Assembly (NCBI RefSeq): GCF_003412455.1
Contig: NZ_QTJU01000005.1
Coordinates: forward strand, 186,001 to 250,000
Direction of reading: 5' to 3'
Length of the DNA: 64,000 bases
Origin: Deminuibacter soli
GTDB taxonomy: Bacteria > Bacteroidota > Bacteroidia > Chitinophagales > Chitinophagaceae
Shown: positions 36,073 through 45,194 of the stretch, piece by piece
Layout of the letters: every line of letters begins with the position of its first letter
Numbering within the stretch: position 1 is the first letter of the stretch
The notes under the pieces: generated by a model
The model's database searches: none
What the model saw: only the letters and a program-made list of their open reading frames with translations
What the model was told of the DNA's origin: nothing
Translations under genes and position numbers: made by a program

Positions 36073-37575
36073 TTACTTTTTCCTGACAAGTGATATTAAA
36101 CGCTTCCGAACATCAGCATCAAGTCCTTTCCATTGCAGCAAACTGATGCTTATGGTTGTTATAAACCCTATCGCAAATATGAATACTTTAAGGCCCGGCC
36201 ATACCAACTGCGCAAACAATACGGCACCCAGCAAAATAATCTGCAGTATTGACAGCAGGCGCATTTTATTCTGCAAAATGTTTGCTTTGAGGCCAAGTAA
36301 TTTATATACAAAATTGGCTGGCAAATAGCCCGAGCTCACTACTTCTGCAGCCAGCATCGATACACCCAAACCGCTTAAACCAAAATACTTCAGCAACAAA
36401 ATGCTAAACCCGTACGTAAGGATAAACCTGCAGATGGTTATGATTAAAACAGATTTCAATTCATTGATACTGGTTAAAACCGTAACAAAAGATTTCCCGG
36501 AATTAACCACTGCTATACTAAGTAAAATCGTATACAATAGCACCGGGTTAAATGGCAGTTTTCCTTTTGTCCACCAGGTGTATATGAACTCGAGAAAAGG
36601 AAGGATCAGTATAACCGGTACATTAATAATCAGGCCTGTGATAAACCAGTTCGCCTCTATGGTGGCGATGATTTTTTCCTTTTCCCCCTTCACGTAATAA
36701 CGTACCAACTCCGGAGCCAGCGGGTTAAGCATCAGATTAGACACCTGCATAAATGTATTACCAACAGTACGCACTGTAGTAAACACCGGAACAACAAGCA
36801 GGCCGGCAGTATGTGAAACAAGCAGGATGAGGCCGTTGGTATTGAACTGTTCAATAAAACCGTTAAATGTGAGTACAACCGATTTCTTCAGGTTATTAAA
36901 CCCGGCTTTCCACGAACCATCTTTCCACCATGGAAAAAAATCAGGCATAATTCTACGTATTACAATAAATGTATACGCGTTGTAAACAAACCAGGTAGAA
37001 GCTACCACAATGCAAAGCTGGTTGATAGACAATTTAAGATACACGCCCACCAATATTGCTACCAGTTCACCAACCTTAATAAGCAAACCAAAATAGTTGG
37101 TAACACTATATTTTCCAACCGGGTAAAGCATCCTGGTAATCAATCCCCCTACACTACCGGTTAAGAGCCACATGATCAAAAAAGCAATGATCCCGTCAGA
37201 TACATGGTATTGTTGCAGATCAATTCCTACCGCACTTTTATGATAACCACATAAACAGATAACCACATAAACAAGCAATTCAAATACACCGAGCAGTAAA
37301 GCCACCCGAACACTGGACCCCAGCAAACCCGAAGCCGCACGCTTATCGCTGTGATAAAGCTTCGAAAACTCGTTTCCTATATAGTTCTGATGCCCCAGGT
37401 CAAGTGTACGCATCAGCGTGATAAATGCATACAAAGTAAGCCATACACTGTATTTCTCACTTCCCCAGTATTGCAGGAAAACAGGCACAAGCACAATGGA
37501 CTGCACAAATGTTAAAACAAAAAGTATAAATGCCGGGATATAGCTCGCCATAGCCCTATGCGCTAAAGTTTTCAC
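36073..37575 (-). CDS. wzx: Wzx-like polysaccharide flippase
   Basis: 500 residues with about fourteen membrane helices, the layout of the MOP/PST family that flips undecaprenyl-linked repeat units across the inner membrane. Recognisable features are the N-terminal FVQSIVLVPVFLQYWGSEKYSVWLTL, the LGHQNYIGNEF loop, and a basic C-terminus (DADVRKRLISLVRKK). The gene starts with GTG at 37575, 10 bases after the glycosyltransferase stop. It is placed between glycosyltransferase and acyltransferase genes, as usual in Wzx/Wzy loci. Subfamily assignment is approximate because flippases diverge strongly. Confidence 0.85.
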   Translation of the reverse strand: MKTLAHRAMASYIPAFILFVLTFVQSIVLVPVFLQYWGSEKYSVWLTLYAFITLMRTLDLGHQNYIGNEFSKLYHSDKRAASGLLGSSVRVALLLGVFELLVYVVICLCGYHKSAVGIDLQQYHVSDGIIAFLIMWLLTGSVGGLITRMLYPVGKYSVTNYFGLLIKVGELVAILVGVYLKLSINQLCIVVASTWFVYNAYTFIVIRRIMPDFFPWWKDGSWKAGFNNLKKSVVLTFNGFIEQFNTNGLILLVSHTAGLLVVPVFTTVRTVGNTFMQVSNLMLNPLAPELVRYYVKGEKEKIIATIEANWFITGLIINVPVILILPFLEFIYTWWTKGKLPFNPVLLYTILLSIAVVNSGKSFVTVLTSINELKSVLIITICRFILTYGFSILLLKYFGLSGLGVSMLAAEVVSSGYLPANFVYKLLGLKANILQNKMRLLSILQIILLGAVLFAQLVWPGLKVFIFAIGFITTISISLLQWKGLDADVRKRLISLVRKK

Positions 37576-37585
37576 CTGCTAATGT

Positions 37586-38569
37586 TTAAATCTTTTTCTT
37601 CAGTTTCAAAATTCCACCCAATGCTTTTATATAAGCGCGTCTTGCCACATTTACATAAAACGGCGGGTATGCTATACGAAGACCGGGAAATACATCATTG
37701 TCTTTTTTAAATTCTTCAATAATATTTTCATAGTCAACATACCAGATGTCTTCCCACCAATATTTCCTGGAACCCTGTTCGGTGAAAAATGCAAGCAGCT
37801 GCTTATTGTAATTATTCAGCTCCGTAGAAGTGAATTGTTCGATGTCAATCTGCTCATCCCTGAAGCGCTTTAACCATTGCTCAGGAAACGTTTTAATCAT
37901 CTTTTCAGCACCACGACGCTGTAATGCTCTGGAATATTTCCTGTACCGCAACTGCAGTGATGATGTTGCATTATTTTTTTCAATAACACTGTACAAACGC
38001 TGACGTGACTTATATTCCTTTCCACGAACCTGTGCATAGTGCATGAAAGTGATGCCGTTTGCATTATACGTTTTATCAGAAGGCGGGAGACGCGAGCTAT
38101 GTATCTTTTTACCCTTATGTGTTGCACCATCATCAATATACCCCAGGTAAAAATATTCAGGATAATCAAGGTATTCTCTAAACCCCGGAAGAATATCAGG
38201 TTTCTTCATCATAATGCGGGTGCCCGGCTGCTGCGCTGCTATATTGACCCATTCTGTGTGCCCGATGCTATCTGCAGTAATCAATTCATCTGCGTCCAGG
38301 GCAAGCAGCAACATTTTACCTTTCACTTGTTCCCTTGCTTTATTAATCAACAAATGCTGCCGGTATTCCTCATCATATTCCGGCGTATCATTCAGTACAT
38401 ATAAAGCCTTGGAAAAGCGTTCAGTAATTTCCTTCGTATTATCGGTAGAAAGCTGATCAGCTACAATGATCAAATCTGCAAAAAGAGACGTTACCTGTAA
38501 AAATCGCTCCAGTATCCATGCTTCATTTTTAACCGGAGTTAATACGACTATTGTAGTATCGTTTATCAT
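37586..38569 (-). CDS. Family 2 glycosyltransferase
   Basis: 327 residues, GT-A fold. N-terminal IVVLTPVKNEAWILERFL and IIVADQLSTDNTKEI form the nucleotide pocket, and the metal site is DADE (ALDADELI). The C-terminal half is long and basic (YKSRQRLYSVIEKNN, YRKYSRALQRRGAEK), with late WWEDIWYVDYENII, features not shared by the other GT2 enzymes here. The acceptor is unknown. It sits between an acyltransferase and the flippase, so it probably builds the repeat unit. Confidence 0.83.
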   Translation of the reverse strand: MINDTTIVVLTPVKNEAWILERFLQVTSLFADLIIVADQLSTDNTKEITERFSKALYVLNDTPEYDEEYRQHLLINKAREQVKGKMLLLALDADELITADSIGHTEWVNIAAQQPGTRIMMKKPDILPGFREYLDYPEYFYLGYIDDGATHKGKKIHSSRLPPSDKTYNANGITFMHYAQVRGKEYKSRQRLYSVIEKNNATSSLQLRYRKYSRALQRRGAEKMIKTFPEQWLKRFRDEQIDIEQFTSTELNNYNKQLLAFFTEQGSRKYWWEDIWYVDYENIIEEFKKDNDVFPGLRIAYPPFYVNVARRAYIKALGGILKLKKKI

Positions 38570-38582
38570 GAAAAGTAGGGGT

Positions 38583-39650
38583 TTAAACTGCCAGCTTTAA
38601 TTTGGCATTTCTTGTAAGTAACCATTGCCTTCTCTTATCTTCAAAATATTTATCTACAAATGCACTGATCACATAAGTAAGCGCTATGCAGATAATTAAA
38701 TAACCCAGGAGATACATGCCTGTTGCCAAATAAGATTTTCCTTTCGCCAGCCGTAAGCAGATCAGGTTTAAAGGCCAATGGAGCAGGTAAATAACATATG
38801 ACATGGAAGAATACAGGCCGTCTTTTTTTGCAGGTTTAAGTCGTACATTCCTGGTTACATAGGGAATGGTACAACAGGTTAAAACCGATACAAGTACTTC
38901 GTGATAATTAAATCCAAACAGCACTGCATCTCTGTTAAGCATATAATTATTGCGTACAAATGGCACCAGGTAATTCGCCAGCACAAGCGCTCCTGCTAAC
39001 ACCAGTCCGGCAATAGCCGTTTTTTCAGAACAATAAATATTAAGCAGGTAAATAGCTGCTCCAATCAGGAAATAAGGAAGATAAAAGAAGAAATAACCAT
39101 TAGCCTGAAAGCTTTCAGGCAGTCTGTACAGTATTATCCATAAGGCCACTGAAATGACCAATACACTAATAATATTGATTTTCCTGGCTAATAGAAGCAG
39201 CAAGGGAGCAACAATGTAAAACTGTAATTCTACGTCAAGCGACCATGCCGACCCTATATACCGTATGCCGATAGTGTTAAGTCCGAATACAAAAAAATTC
39301 TTCGTAGCAATTTCTGCAATATTAAGATGCATCAAACTATTGTAGCCATAAGACGGATCTTTAAATAAGCAAAACAGTACTACTGCCGCGAATAACACCA
39401 GCCAGTAAACGGGCATCAGGCGAAAAAGCCGGCTACGCAAATAAACGCTGTAACCATCCTCGTACTGACTATATTTTTCATTAAACATTTTAAAAATCCA
39501 GTACCCGCTCAATACAAAAAAGACATATACAGCATAATGACCGATACCTAAAAAGCTCGCCATGTGCATGTGGTAAACAACAACTATAAAGGCCAGCAAC
39601 AGCCTGAACTTTCCCGGACTTATTGCGTTTAACAGCTTACTAAATTCCAT
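38583..39650 (-). CDS. Membrane acyltransferase (acyltransferase-3 family)
   Basis: 355 residues, about ten membrane helices. The start has FRLLLAFIVVVYHMHM with the catalytic His, followed by YAVYVFFVLSGYWIFKMF and RSRLFRLMPVYWLVL. It ends in a basic cytoplasmic tail (KYFEDKRRQWLLTRN). As with the other acyltransferases of the locus it should add an acyl group to a sugar of the polymer. It is 13 bases before the downstream GT2 and 2 bases after the GT2 upstream, so it is within one transcript. Confidence 0.88.
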   Translation of the reverse strand: MEFSKLLNAISPGKFRLLLAFIVVVYHMHMASFLGIGHYAVYVFFVLSGYWIFKMFNEKYSQYEDGYSVYLRSRLFRLMPVYWLVLFAAVVLFCLFKDPSYGYNSLMHLNIAEIATKNFFVFGLNTIGIRYIGSAWSLDVELQFYIVAPLLLLLARKINIISVLVISVALWIILYRLPESFQANGYFFFYLPYFLIGAAIYLLNIYCSEKTAIAGLVLAGALVLANYLVPFVRNNYMLNRDAVLFGFNYHEVLVSVLTCCTIPYVTRNVRLKPAKKDGLYSSMSYVIYLLHWPLNLICLRLAKGKSYLATGMYLLGYLIICIALTYVISAFVDKYFEDKRRQWLLTRNAKLKLAV

Positions 39651-39652
39651 TG

Positions 39653-40609
39653 CTAATTATTGATATTAGGATAAATAGGGTAATCAGCTGCTCTTTGTTT
39701 TACTATTCTGTAGCGCAGGTATTTAAACCATAATTCCGTAATACTGAATGTACCGGTAAATACAGGCAATACTGCACGGGCCTGTGCCCATTTTCTCCGC
39801 AAAACAAACATTACGAGTAAATGCAGGTTATAAATTCCCACGGTACGCTGTACATAAGATACAGCATGGTTCTGCAAAGGACCGGATGGGTAACGGGCGA
39901 TTAGCTGCGTATTAATTTTAAAAAGCTGTTCGGTACGTTTAAGATCTTTTGTGCCCAATACGGCACTTGCCCTTTTACTGTGTGTGCGCACCTTACACAA
40001 AACCTGTTCGTTATAACAAATATCCCAGCTGTCAGACAGGCGAAACCAGTATTCAAAATCACCGGCATAATGATATGCCGCATCAAATGGCCCTGTTTGC
40101 TCCCATGCTTTACGTGTTAACATTACAGGTGAAAGATTGCCGGGGAAACAACCGAACGCAGTAAAATACTGGTAGGCAACCTCACGGCCAATAACCTGTG
40201 GAAGCGGATTTACACGGGCTGTCGGGTTATTGAAAACAGCACCGGATTCATTAATTGACAATTTCCGGCAAAACACCATTCCAGCCTCGGGGTGTTGCTG
40301 CAACAAGGCAACCTGCGCAGCAAGCATGCCGGGTTCCATGATATCATCCTGGTTGAATATCTGGATATAATTTCTGCTGCTATGCTGAATTGCATTATTC
40401 AGGTTCTGAAATATTCCACGCTCGCCCTGGTTAACAATATATTTTATCCTGGAATCAGTAAATCCTGCTACAATCTGCCTGGTCTCATCAGTTGAATTAT
40501 CATCAGAAATAACCAATTCAAATTCGCCTTCTGTTTGATTGCAGATGGATTGAATGCAATCGTACAAATAAGCTGCGCCGTTATAAACAGGCATTACAAC
40601 AGATATCAT
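39653..40609 (-). CDS. Family 2 glycosyltransferase
   Basis: 318 residues. Classical GT2 start SVVMPVYNGAAYLYDCIQSI, ISDDNSTDETRQI, then IQIFNQDDIMEPG where the metal-binding DxD is replaced by NQDD. A WEQTGPFDAAYHYAGDFEYWFRLS motif supplies the catalytic base region (ED or DFEYW). This matches chain-elongating exopolysaccharide transferases. The end carries LRRKWAQARAVL, a membrane-near basic helix. Ten bases separate it from the CgeB-like gene upstream. Confidence 0.87.
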   Translation of the reverse strand: MISVVMPVYNGAAYLYDCIQSICNQTEGEFELVISDDNSTDETRQIVAGFTDSRIKYIVNQGERGIFQNLNNAIQHSSRNYIQIFNQDDIMEPGMLAAQVALLQQHPEAGMVFCRKLSINESGAVFNNPTARVNPLPQVIGREVAYQYFTAFGCFPGNLSPVMLTRKAWEQTGPFDAAYHYAGDFEYWFRLSDSWDICYNEQVLCKVRTHSKRASAVLGTKDLKRTEQLFKINTQLIARYPSGPLQNHAVSYVQRTVGIYNLHLLVMFVLRRKWAQARAVLPVFTGTFSITELWFKYLRYRIVKQRAADYPIYPNINN

Positions 40610-40619
40610 TCTTACTTAT

Positions 40620-41705
40620 TTATATCTTATTTATGTCTTGGGTAACCAGGTGTTCTTCTGTAACGGCTGTTATCTTTTTAAGGATGTTTTCCAGCCTGCT
40701 TAAATGATCATATCCGCTTGCATAACTGCGTTTGTATCCCGCTTCAGCAATGTCTTCCCGCTCTGCCGGGTGCTGCAGATAGTAGTCTATCTTGTTTAAC
40801 AGTTCTTCTTTGGTGTCAAAAAAAACAGCTTCTTTCCCTTCTTCAAAGAATTGCTCATGCAGGGGTGTCCGTTGTGCAAGCATAAATGTTTTGCAGGCCG
40901 GTATTTCAAAAGTCCTGCTGTCTTGCTGATCGCGGTTGCCCTGTCGCAGAAAATGTAATGCAATTGACAAGCCGCTCAGCGATTTCGCATACTCATCTCC
41001 GTACACAGCAGCACCTGCATAACAGGGTGCTATCGTTGCCCAATGATTTTTGCCGAGCCAGTCGCTTCCAATCACTTTTACCTTAATGCCTTTTTCGATG
41101 AGATAAGCAATATATTCTGCACGCTGTTCTTCATAAGTTCCAATAAAGCCAACCTCATGCCTGTATTTATTGCGCTCTTCTTTCGAAGAAAACGCGTACG
41201 GCCTGGCCCATTGAGGATCGAATGAACGAAAACAAAAATCAACGTTAACAGCGCCGATATTCTTAAGCTCCTGGACATTTTGCGGGCGCTGTACAAACAC
41301 CCAATCCAAACGCCTGCATGACTGTAAAAAGATTTTCCATCCGCGTGTAAATTCGCCAAAAGGATCATCTATAAGTAAACTCATCAATACCGTACCGGGA
41401 TGCGTTTTTTTGGCATAAGCAAGACTAGATGCAGTAATATAACTACGGTTATCAATCCATATAATATCATACTTCTGCTCACTGACCTTTTTTTTGAAAG
41501 CTTTATTAAGGCTGCGTATGCCCGGGCCAATTTGCAAATGATAGTGTAACCGGGTAAATAAACCTGAAGCATAGATATGCGGCACTATGTCAATGGCATC
41601 TACCGTATCTACGAGCTTCTCCAGCTGAAGCATGCGCCTGTAACAATTACCTGTTTTCGACAGGTTTCCCACATAGAGTATTTTGCTGTTTTTATATGCC
41701 TGCAT
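40620..41705 (-). CDS. CgeB-like glycosyltransferase
   Basis: 361 residues. It resembles the CgeB group (GT-B type) rather than typical GT4: start KILYVGNLSKTGNCYRRMLQ, central IDDPFGEFTRGWKIF, RLDWVFVQRPQNVQELK, then VGFIGTYEEQRAEYI and a C-terminal DSRTFEIPACKTFMLAQRT with EGKEAVFFDTKEELL. The last two motifs are the classic CgeB signature around the donor site. CgeB proteins glycosylate spore surfaces in Bacillus; in Bacteroidota polysaccharide loci they are assumed to build the repeat unit. Donor unknown. Confidence 0.82.
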   Translation of the reverse strand: MQAYKNSKILYVGNLSKTGNCYRRMLQLEKLVDTVDAIDIVPHIYASGLFTRLHYHLQIGPGIRSLNKAFKKKVSEQKYDIIWIDNRSYITASSLAYAKKTHPGTVLMSLLIDDPFGEFTRGWKIFLQSCRRLDWVFVQRPQNVQELKNIGAVNVDFCFRSFDPQWARPYAFSSKEERNKYRHEVGFIGTYEEQRAEYIAYLIEKGIKVKVIGSDWLGKNHWATIAPCYAGAAVYGDEYAKSLSGLSIALHFLRQGNRDQQDSRTFEIPACKTFMLAQRTPLHEQFFEEGKEAVFFDTKEELLNKIDYYLQHPAEREDIAEAGYKRSYASGYDHLSRLENILKKITAVTEEHLVTQDINKI

Positions 41706-41727
41706 ATTTATCCGTTTTACTCAGCCA

Positions 41728-42903
41728 CTAAACTACATGTGCTTTAAGCGTGCTATAAATTGTCTTGTAACTATACTTATCTACGATTTTCAATGATTTT
41801 TCCCTGAACGCCGCTTCGTCTTTTTCCAGTGCGGTTAACAACCGTTGCAACTTGTTGCTCAAATCATCTACAGAACCTGTTTTAAATACAAACCCGTTGG
41901 CTCCTTCCTGCACAAGATCTATAGAGCAGCCCGTAGTTTCGGAAATAAGCAGAGACAATCCAAAATTCATTGCCTCGTTTACAGAAAGCCCCCAGGTTTC
42001 CCCGATGGTAGAACACATAACAAATACATCACCGAGTGTATAGTAGCGGGCTATTTCCGACTGGTTGATGAAACCTGTCAGTATCACTCTTTTTGATTCA
42101 TGTGCCTGCAATAATTTTTCCATTTCACCGCGCAGCTCTCCCTCGCCTACCATGATGAGCCAAACACCTGGTTTGTTCAATTGCAGGAAGGCGTTGATAA
42201 TATCCAGCGGTCTTTTTTTGGCAATGTATTTGCCTGAATAAATGATCACTTTATCACCTGCTGGTATGCCCTTGCTTTCTTTCAACAGTATTTTCTGTGG
42301 AGCCAATGTTGCCGCTTCTGCCTGGAAACGCATATTGTCTACGCTATACGGGCAAAAGAACAAACGATTTTCAGCTATACCATAGCTCTCATAAAAACGC
42401 TTGTTCTGCGTTCCTATATACAGGAACTTATGTATTCTTGGAAACAGCAGGTATTTCAATCCCATGCGCTTGATCCGCTGTTTAATTCCTGCTTTCATTA
42501 ATTCCTGGTTGTAAGGCATTTCACTTCGTAAACACACTTCATGCCCCATCAGTTTGGCAAGCATTAATACCAGGAAATGTGTGCAATACGCCCAGCCATG
42601 CACCACTATAATAGCTTTGGGTTCTTTCCTCAGTTGCCTGATTATACCCAGATTTATCAACCCAAAAAAACCGTTGAAATGTGACGGTTTCCAGGAATGG
42701 TTTTTAAAAAAACGGGAAGCATATCCCTCCAGCAATGGTATATCCCACTTCACTTTAACGCCAAATCCCTTGTCGTCAATACCCTTGATACTGGCATCTG
42801 AGCAATACCATGCCTCTACGGGAACATCCTGTTGAGCCAGGTATTTATACAGCGGTGCAAAATACTGTATGGGGTGAGAGTTGATAAAGATTATCTTTTT
42901 CAT
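41728..42903 (-). CDS. Family 4 glycosyltransferase
   Basis: 391 residues, GT-B fold. The N-terminus KKIIFINSHPIQYFAPLYKYL is typical of a GT4 subgroup in polysaccharide clusters. The donor half contains VIIYSGKYIAKKRPLDIINAF, WLIMVGEGELRGEMEKL, and the E-x7-E motif in GETWGLSVNEAMNFG. It would add one sugar of the repeat unit. Ten bases downstream of the previous GT4 stop. The product linkage cannot be predicted. Confidence 0.88.
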   Translation of the reverse strand: MKKIIFINSHPIQYFAPLYKYLAQQDVPVEAWYCSDASIKGIDDKGFGVKVKWDIPLLEGYASRFFKNHSWKPSHFNGFFGLINLGIIRQLRKEPKAIIVVHGWAYCTHFLVLMLAKLMGHEVCLRSEMPYNQELMKAGIKQRIKRMGLKYLLFPRIHKFLYIGTQNKRFYESYGIAENRLFFCPYSVDNMRFQAEAATLAPQKILLKESKGIPAGDKVIIYSGKYIAKKRPLDIINAFLQLNKPGVWLIMVGEGELRGEMEKLLQAHESKRVILTGFINQSEIARYYTLGDVFVMCSTIGETWGLSVNEAMNFGLSLLISETTGCSIDLVQEGANGFVFKTGSVDDLSNKLQRLLTALEKDEAAFREKSLKIVDKYSYKTIYSTLKAHVV

Positions 42904-42913
42904 GCTGTTATTT

Positions 42914-44044
42914 CTATTTCATCTCCCTGATAGATGTCAACAATCTTTGCTTAAATGCCGGGAAACCGAATTGATTAAATACTTCCTGCTGCAACGCCCT
43001 GCCAGTTTTATGCGAATCTTTTCCGGAGTATTCAAGCGCATGCACCAGGGCTCTCCTGATTGCATTCTTGTCATCGGGATCGATTAATTGTCCAAACCTG
43101 CCATTCTGCAGTGCATCAACACTGCCGTCTTTATTGCCGGCAACTACCGGCAAACCACACATCATGGCTTCAATAAATACAATGCCGAATCCCTCCTTCT
43201 TACTGGGCATTGCAAAACAATCTGCCAGCAGGTAATGGTCCATTATTTCTTCATCCGGCACAAAGCCCGTCAGTATTACACGGTCCTGTATACCATGCTT
43301 TACTGTCAGCTCGTTTATACGCTGTAATTCTGCTGCTTCAGCCTTACCAATCAGCATATATTTTATACCGGGATGAATTGCACTCAGCGATGGCAGTATT
43401 TCAAGCAATGTATCATACCCCTTAAACTTTTCGGTCACCTTTAAACGTGCTACCGAAACAATCAGGGGGTTGTCAGCATTCAGCTGGTAGCGTTGAAGCA
43501 ATTGTACAGGCTTGTTAAAATTCTCGGGCAGCGCCAGGAAAGGATCAACTGTGTTATAAAAAACTTCAATTTTGGAAGCATCAACCTTTTGCAGGTGAAC
43601 CAGTTTGTCAATATTATAATGACTAACGGTTAAAATTTTGTGACACCGTTGCAGCAGTTTTCTCTTTACCGCATCAAGAGGGGTCCAGATATCAATGCCG
43701 TGTGTTATCACCACAATACGGGCTGCAGGCCGTACCAAACGCACCAGTATACCAAGAAATGCAAGATTTACATGTGCGATGTACACGATGTCGGCCGATA
43801 AGGCTTCTTTTAATACTGCGCTAATAAAAGCAGTCTTTCTCCTGCTGAAATAACGGTAGGCCTGTGCCGGGAAATATTTACTGTTCTCATTTTCGTCGTA
43901 CAGGGAAAAAGCCTGCACCTGCATATCCGCTTCATCCTGCAGTTCGTGCAATGCCTTTAGAAAACACCGGTTAAATTTTTCTATGCCTCCTGTTTGGGTA
44001 AATGTGCCAAGCGATACAAAAAGCACCTTTCTCTTCTTTGCCAT
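42914..44044 (-). CDS. Family 4 glycosyltransferase
   Basis: 376 residues, GT-B fold. Start KKRKVLFVSLGTFTQTGGIEKF gives the acceptor-domain glycine loop (TQTGGIEKFNR). The donor domain has VSVARLKVTEKFKGYDTLLE, ILTGFVPDEEIMDHYLLADC, and SKKEGFGIVFIEAMMCGLPV with both Glu residues. It follows the Gmd gene by 19 bases and could be a transferase using the GDP-deoxyhexose made by Gmd, but this is only suggested by position. Confidence 0.88.
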   Translation of the reverse strand: MAKKRKVLFVSLGTFTQTGGIEKFNRCFLKALHELQDEADMQVQAFSLYDENENSKYFPAQAYRYFSRRKTAFISAVLKEALSADIVYIAHVNLAFLGILVRLVRPAARIVVITHGIDIWTPLDAVKRKLLQRCHKILTVSHYNIDKLVHLQKVDASKIEVFYNTVDPFLALPENFNKPVQLLQRYQLNADNPLIVSVARLKVTEKFKGYDTLLEILPSLSAIHPGIKYMLIGKAEAAELQRINELTVKHGIQDRVILTGFVPDEEIMDHYLLADCFAMPSKKEGFGIVFIEAMMCGLPVVAGNKDGSVDALQNGRFGQLIDPDDKNAIRRALVHALEYSGKDSHKTGRALQQEVFNQFGFPAFKQRLLTSIREMK

Positions 44045-44063
44045 TGCGCTGTTTATCCCGGAA

Positions 44064-45161
44064 CTATCCGATTAAATGTTCCATTTGTGTTATTCCTGAC
44101 TTCCTGAATGTAATGATATCTGCAGCAACCATTTCTTTAACCATTGCAGCCAGATCATACTCAGGTTCCCATCCCAGCTTTTGTTTCGCTTTTGACGGGT
44201 CACCGATCAAAAGATCAACTTCAGTTGGCCTGAAGTATGCAGCATCAACAGATACCACTTCCTTACCCGGCTCAAGCATAAACTCGCTATTGCTGCATGA
44301 TACTACATAACCGCGTTCATTTACGCCTTCGCCCTTGAATGCTACTTCAATTCCGGCTTCAGCAAAAGCCATTTTTACAAAATCGCGCACCGAGGTAGTA
44401 ATACCGGTTGCTATCACAAAATCTTCCGGCTTCTCCTGCTGCAAAATCATCCACATAGCCCTCACATAATCCTTGGCATGTCCCCAATCGCGTTTAGCAT
44501 CCATGTTACCCAGGTAAAGTTTATCCTGCATGCCCAGCGCAATGGCAGCCACTGCCCTGGTAATTTTCCTGGTAACAAAAGTTTCACCGCGCAACGGGCT
44601 TTCATGGTTAAACAGGATGCCGTTGCATGCGTACATGCCGTAGGCTTCGCGATAGTTCACCACAATCCAGTAGGCATATAATTTTGCAACAGCATAAGGA
44701 CTGCGCGGATAAAAAGGAGTAGTTTCCCTTTGAGGGATTTCCTGCACCAGGCCATACAATTCAGAAGTAGAAGCATGATAAATCTTCGTCTTCTTTGTAA
44801 GTCCAAGAATGCGCAAGGCTTCAAGAATACGCAGTGTTCCGATACCATCAGCATTGGCGGTGTATTCGGGCGTATCGAAACTTACCTTTACATGGCTCAT
44901 GGCGGCCAGGTTGTATATTTCGTCTGGCTGGGTTTCAGCTATTATCCTGATGAGGTTCGTTGAATCTGTAAGATCGCCGTAATGAAGTTTAAAACGCACA
45001 TTTTTATCGTGCGGATCCTGGTATAAGTGATCAATACGATCGGTATTAATCAAAGAAGACCTTCTTTTAATACCATGAACCATATATCCTTTTTCAAGCA
45101 ATAATTCGGCAAGATAAGCTCCATCTTGTCCATTCACACCGGTGATCAATGCGATTTTCAT
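44064..45161 (-). CDS. gmd: GDP-mannose 4,6-dehydratase
   Basis: 365 residues. Converts GDP-D-mannose to GDP-4-keto-6-deoxy-D-mannose, the precursor of GDP-fucose, GDP-rhamnose and related sugars. Rossmann start [21 protein letters not shown], then [15 protein letters not shown], an ASTSELYG serine loop, [15 protein letters not shown] (catalytic Tyr and Lys) and [19 protein letters not shown], a Gmd hallmark. The length matches the family. The usual partner GDP-fucose synthase (Fcl) is not in the window, so the final sugar is uncertain. It lies between Wzc (33 bases upstream) and glycosyltransferases. Confidence 0.95.
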   Translation of the reverse strand: MKIALITGVNGQDGAYLAELLLEKGYMVHGIKRRSSLINTDRIDHLYQDPHDKNVRFKLHYGDLTDSTNLIRIIAETQPDEIYNLAAMSHVKVSFDTPEYTANADGIGTLRILEALRILGLTKKTKIYHASTSELYGLVQEIPQRETTPFYPRSPYAVAKLYAYWIVVNYREAYGMYACNGILFNHESPLRGETFVTRKITRAVAAIALGMQDKLYLGNMDAKRDWGHAKDYVRAMWMILQQEKPEDFVIATGITTSVRDFVKMAFAEAGIEVAFKGEGVNERGYVVSCSNSEFMLEPGKEVVSVDAAYFRPTEVDLLIGDPSKAKQKLGWEPEYDLAAMVKEMVAADIITFRKSGITQMEHLIG

Positions 45162-45194
45162 GTATTGTTGCGTTTATAATTGTAAAATATTGAA

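Noticed and set aside
36073-37575. Wzx called as MATE-type drug exporter
   Set aside because: Context in a polysaccharide locus and fourteen-helix layout favour the flippase family over MATE.
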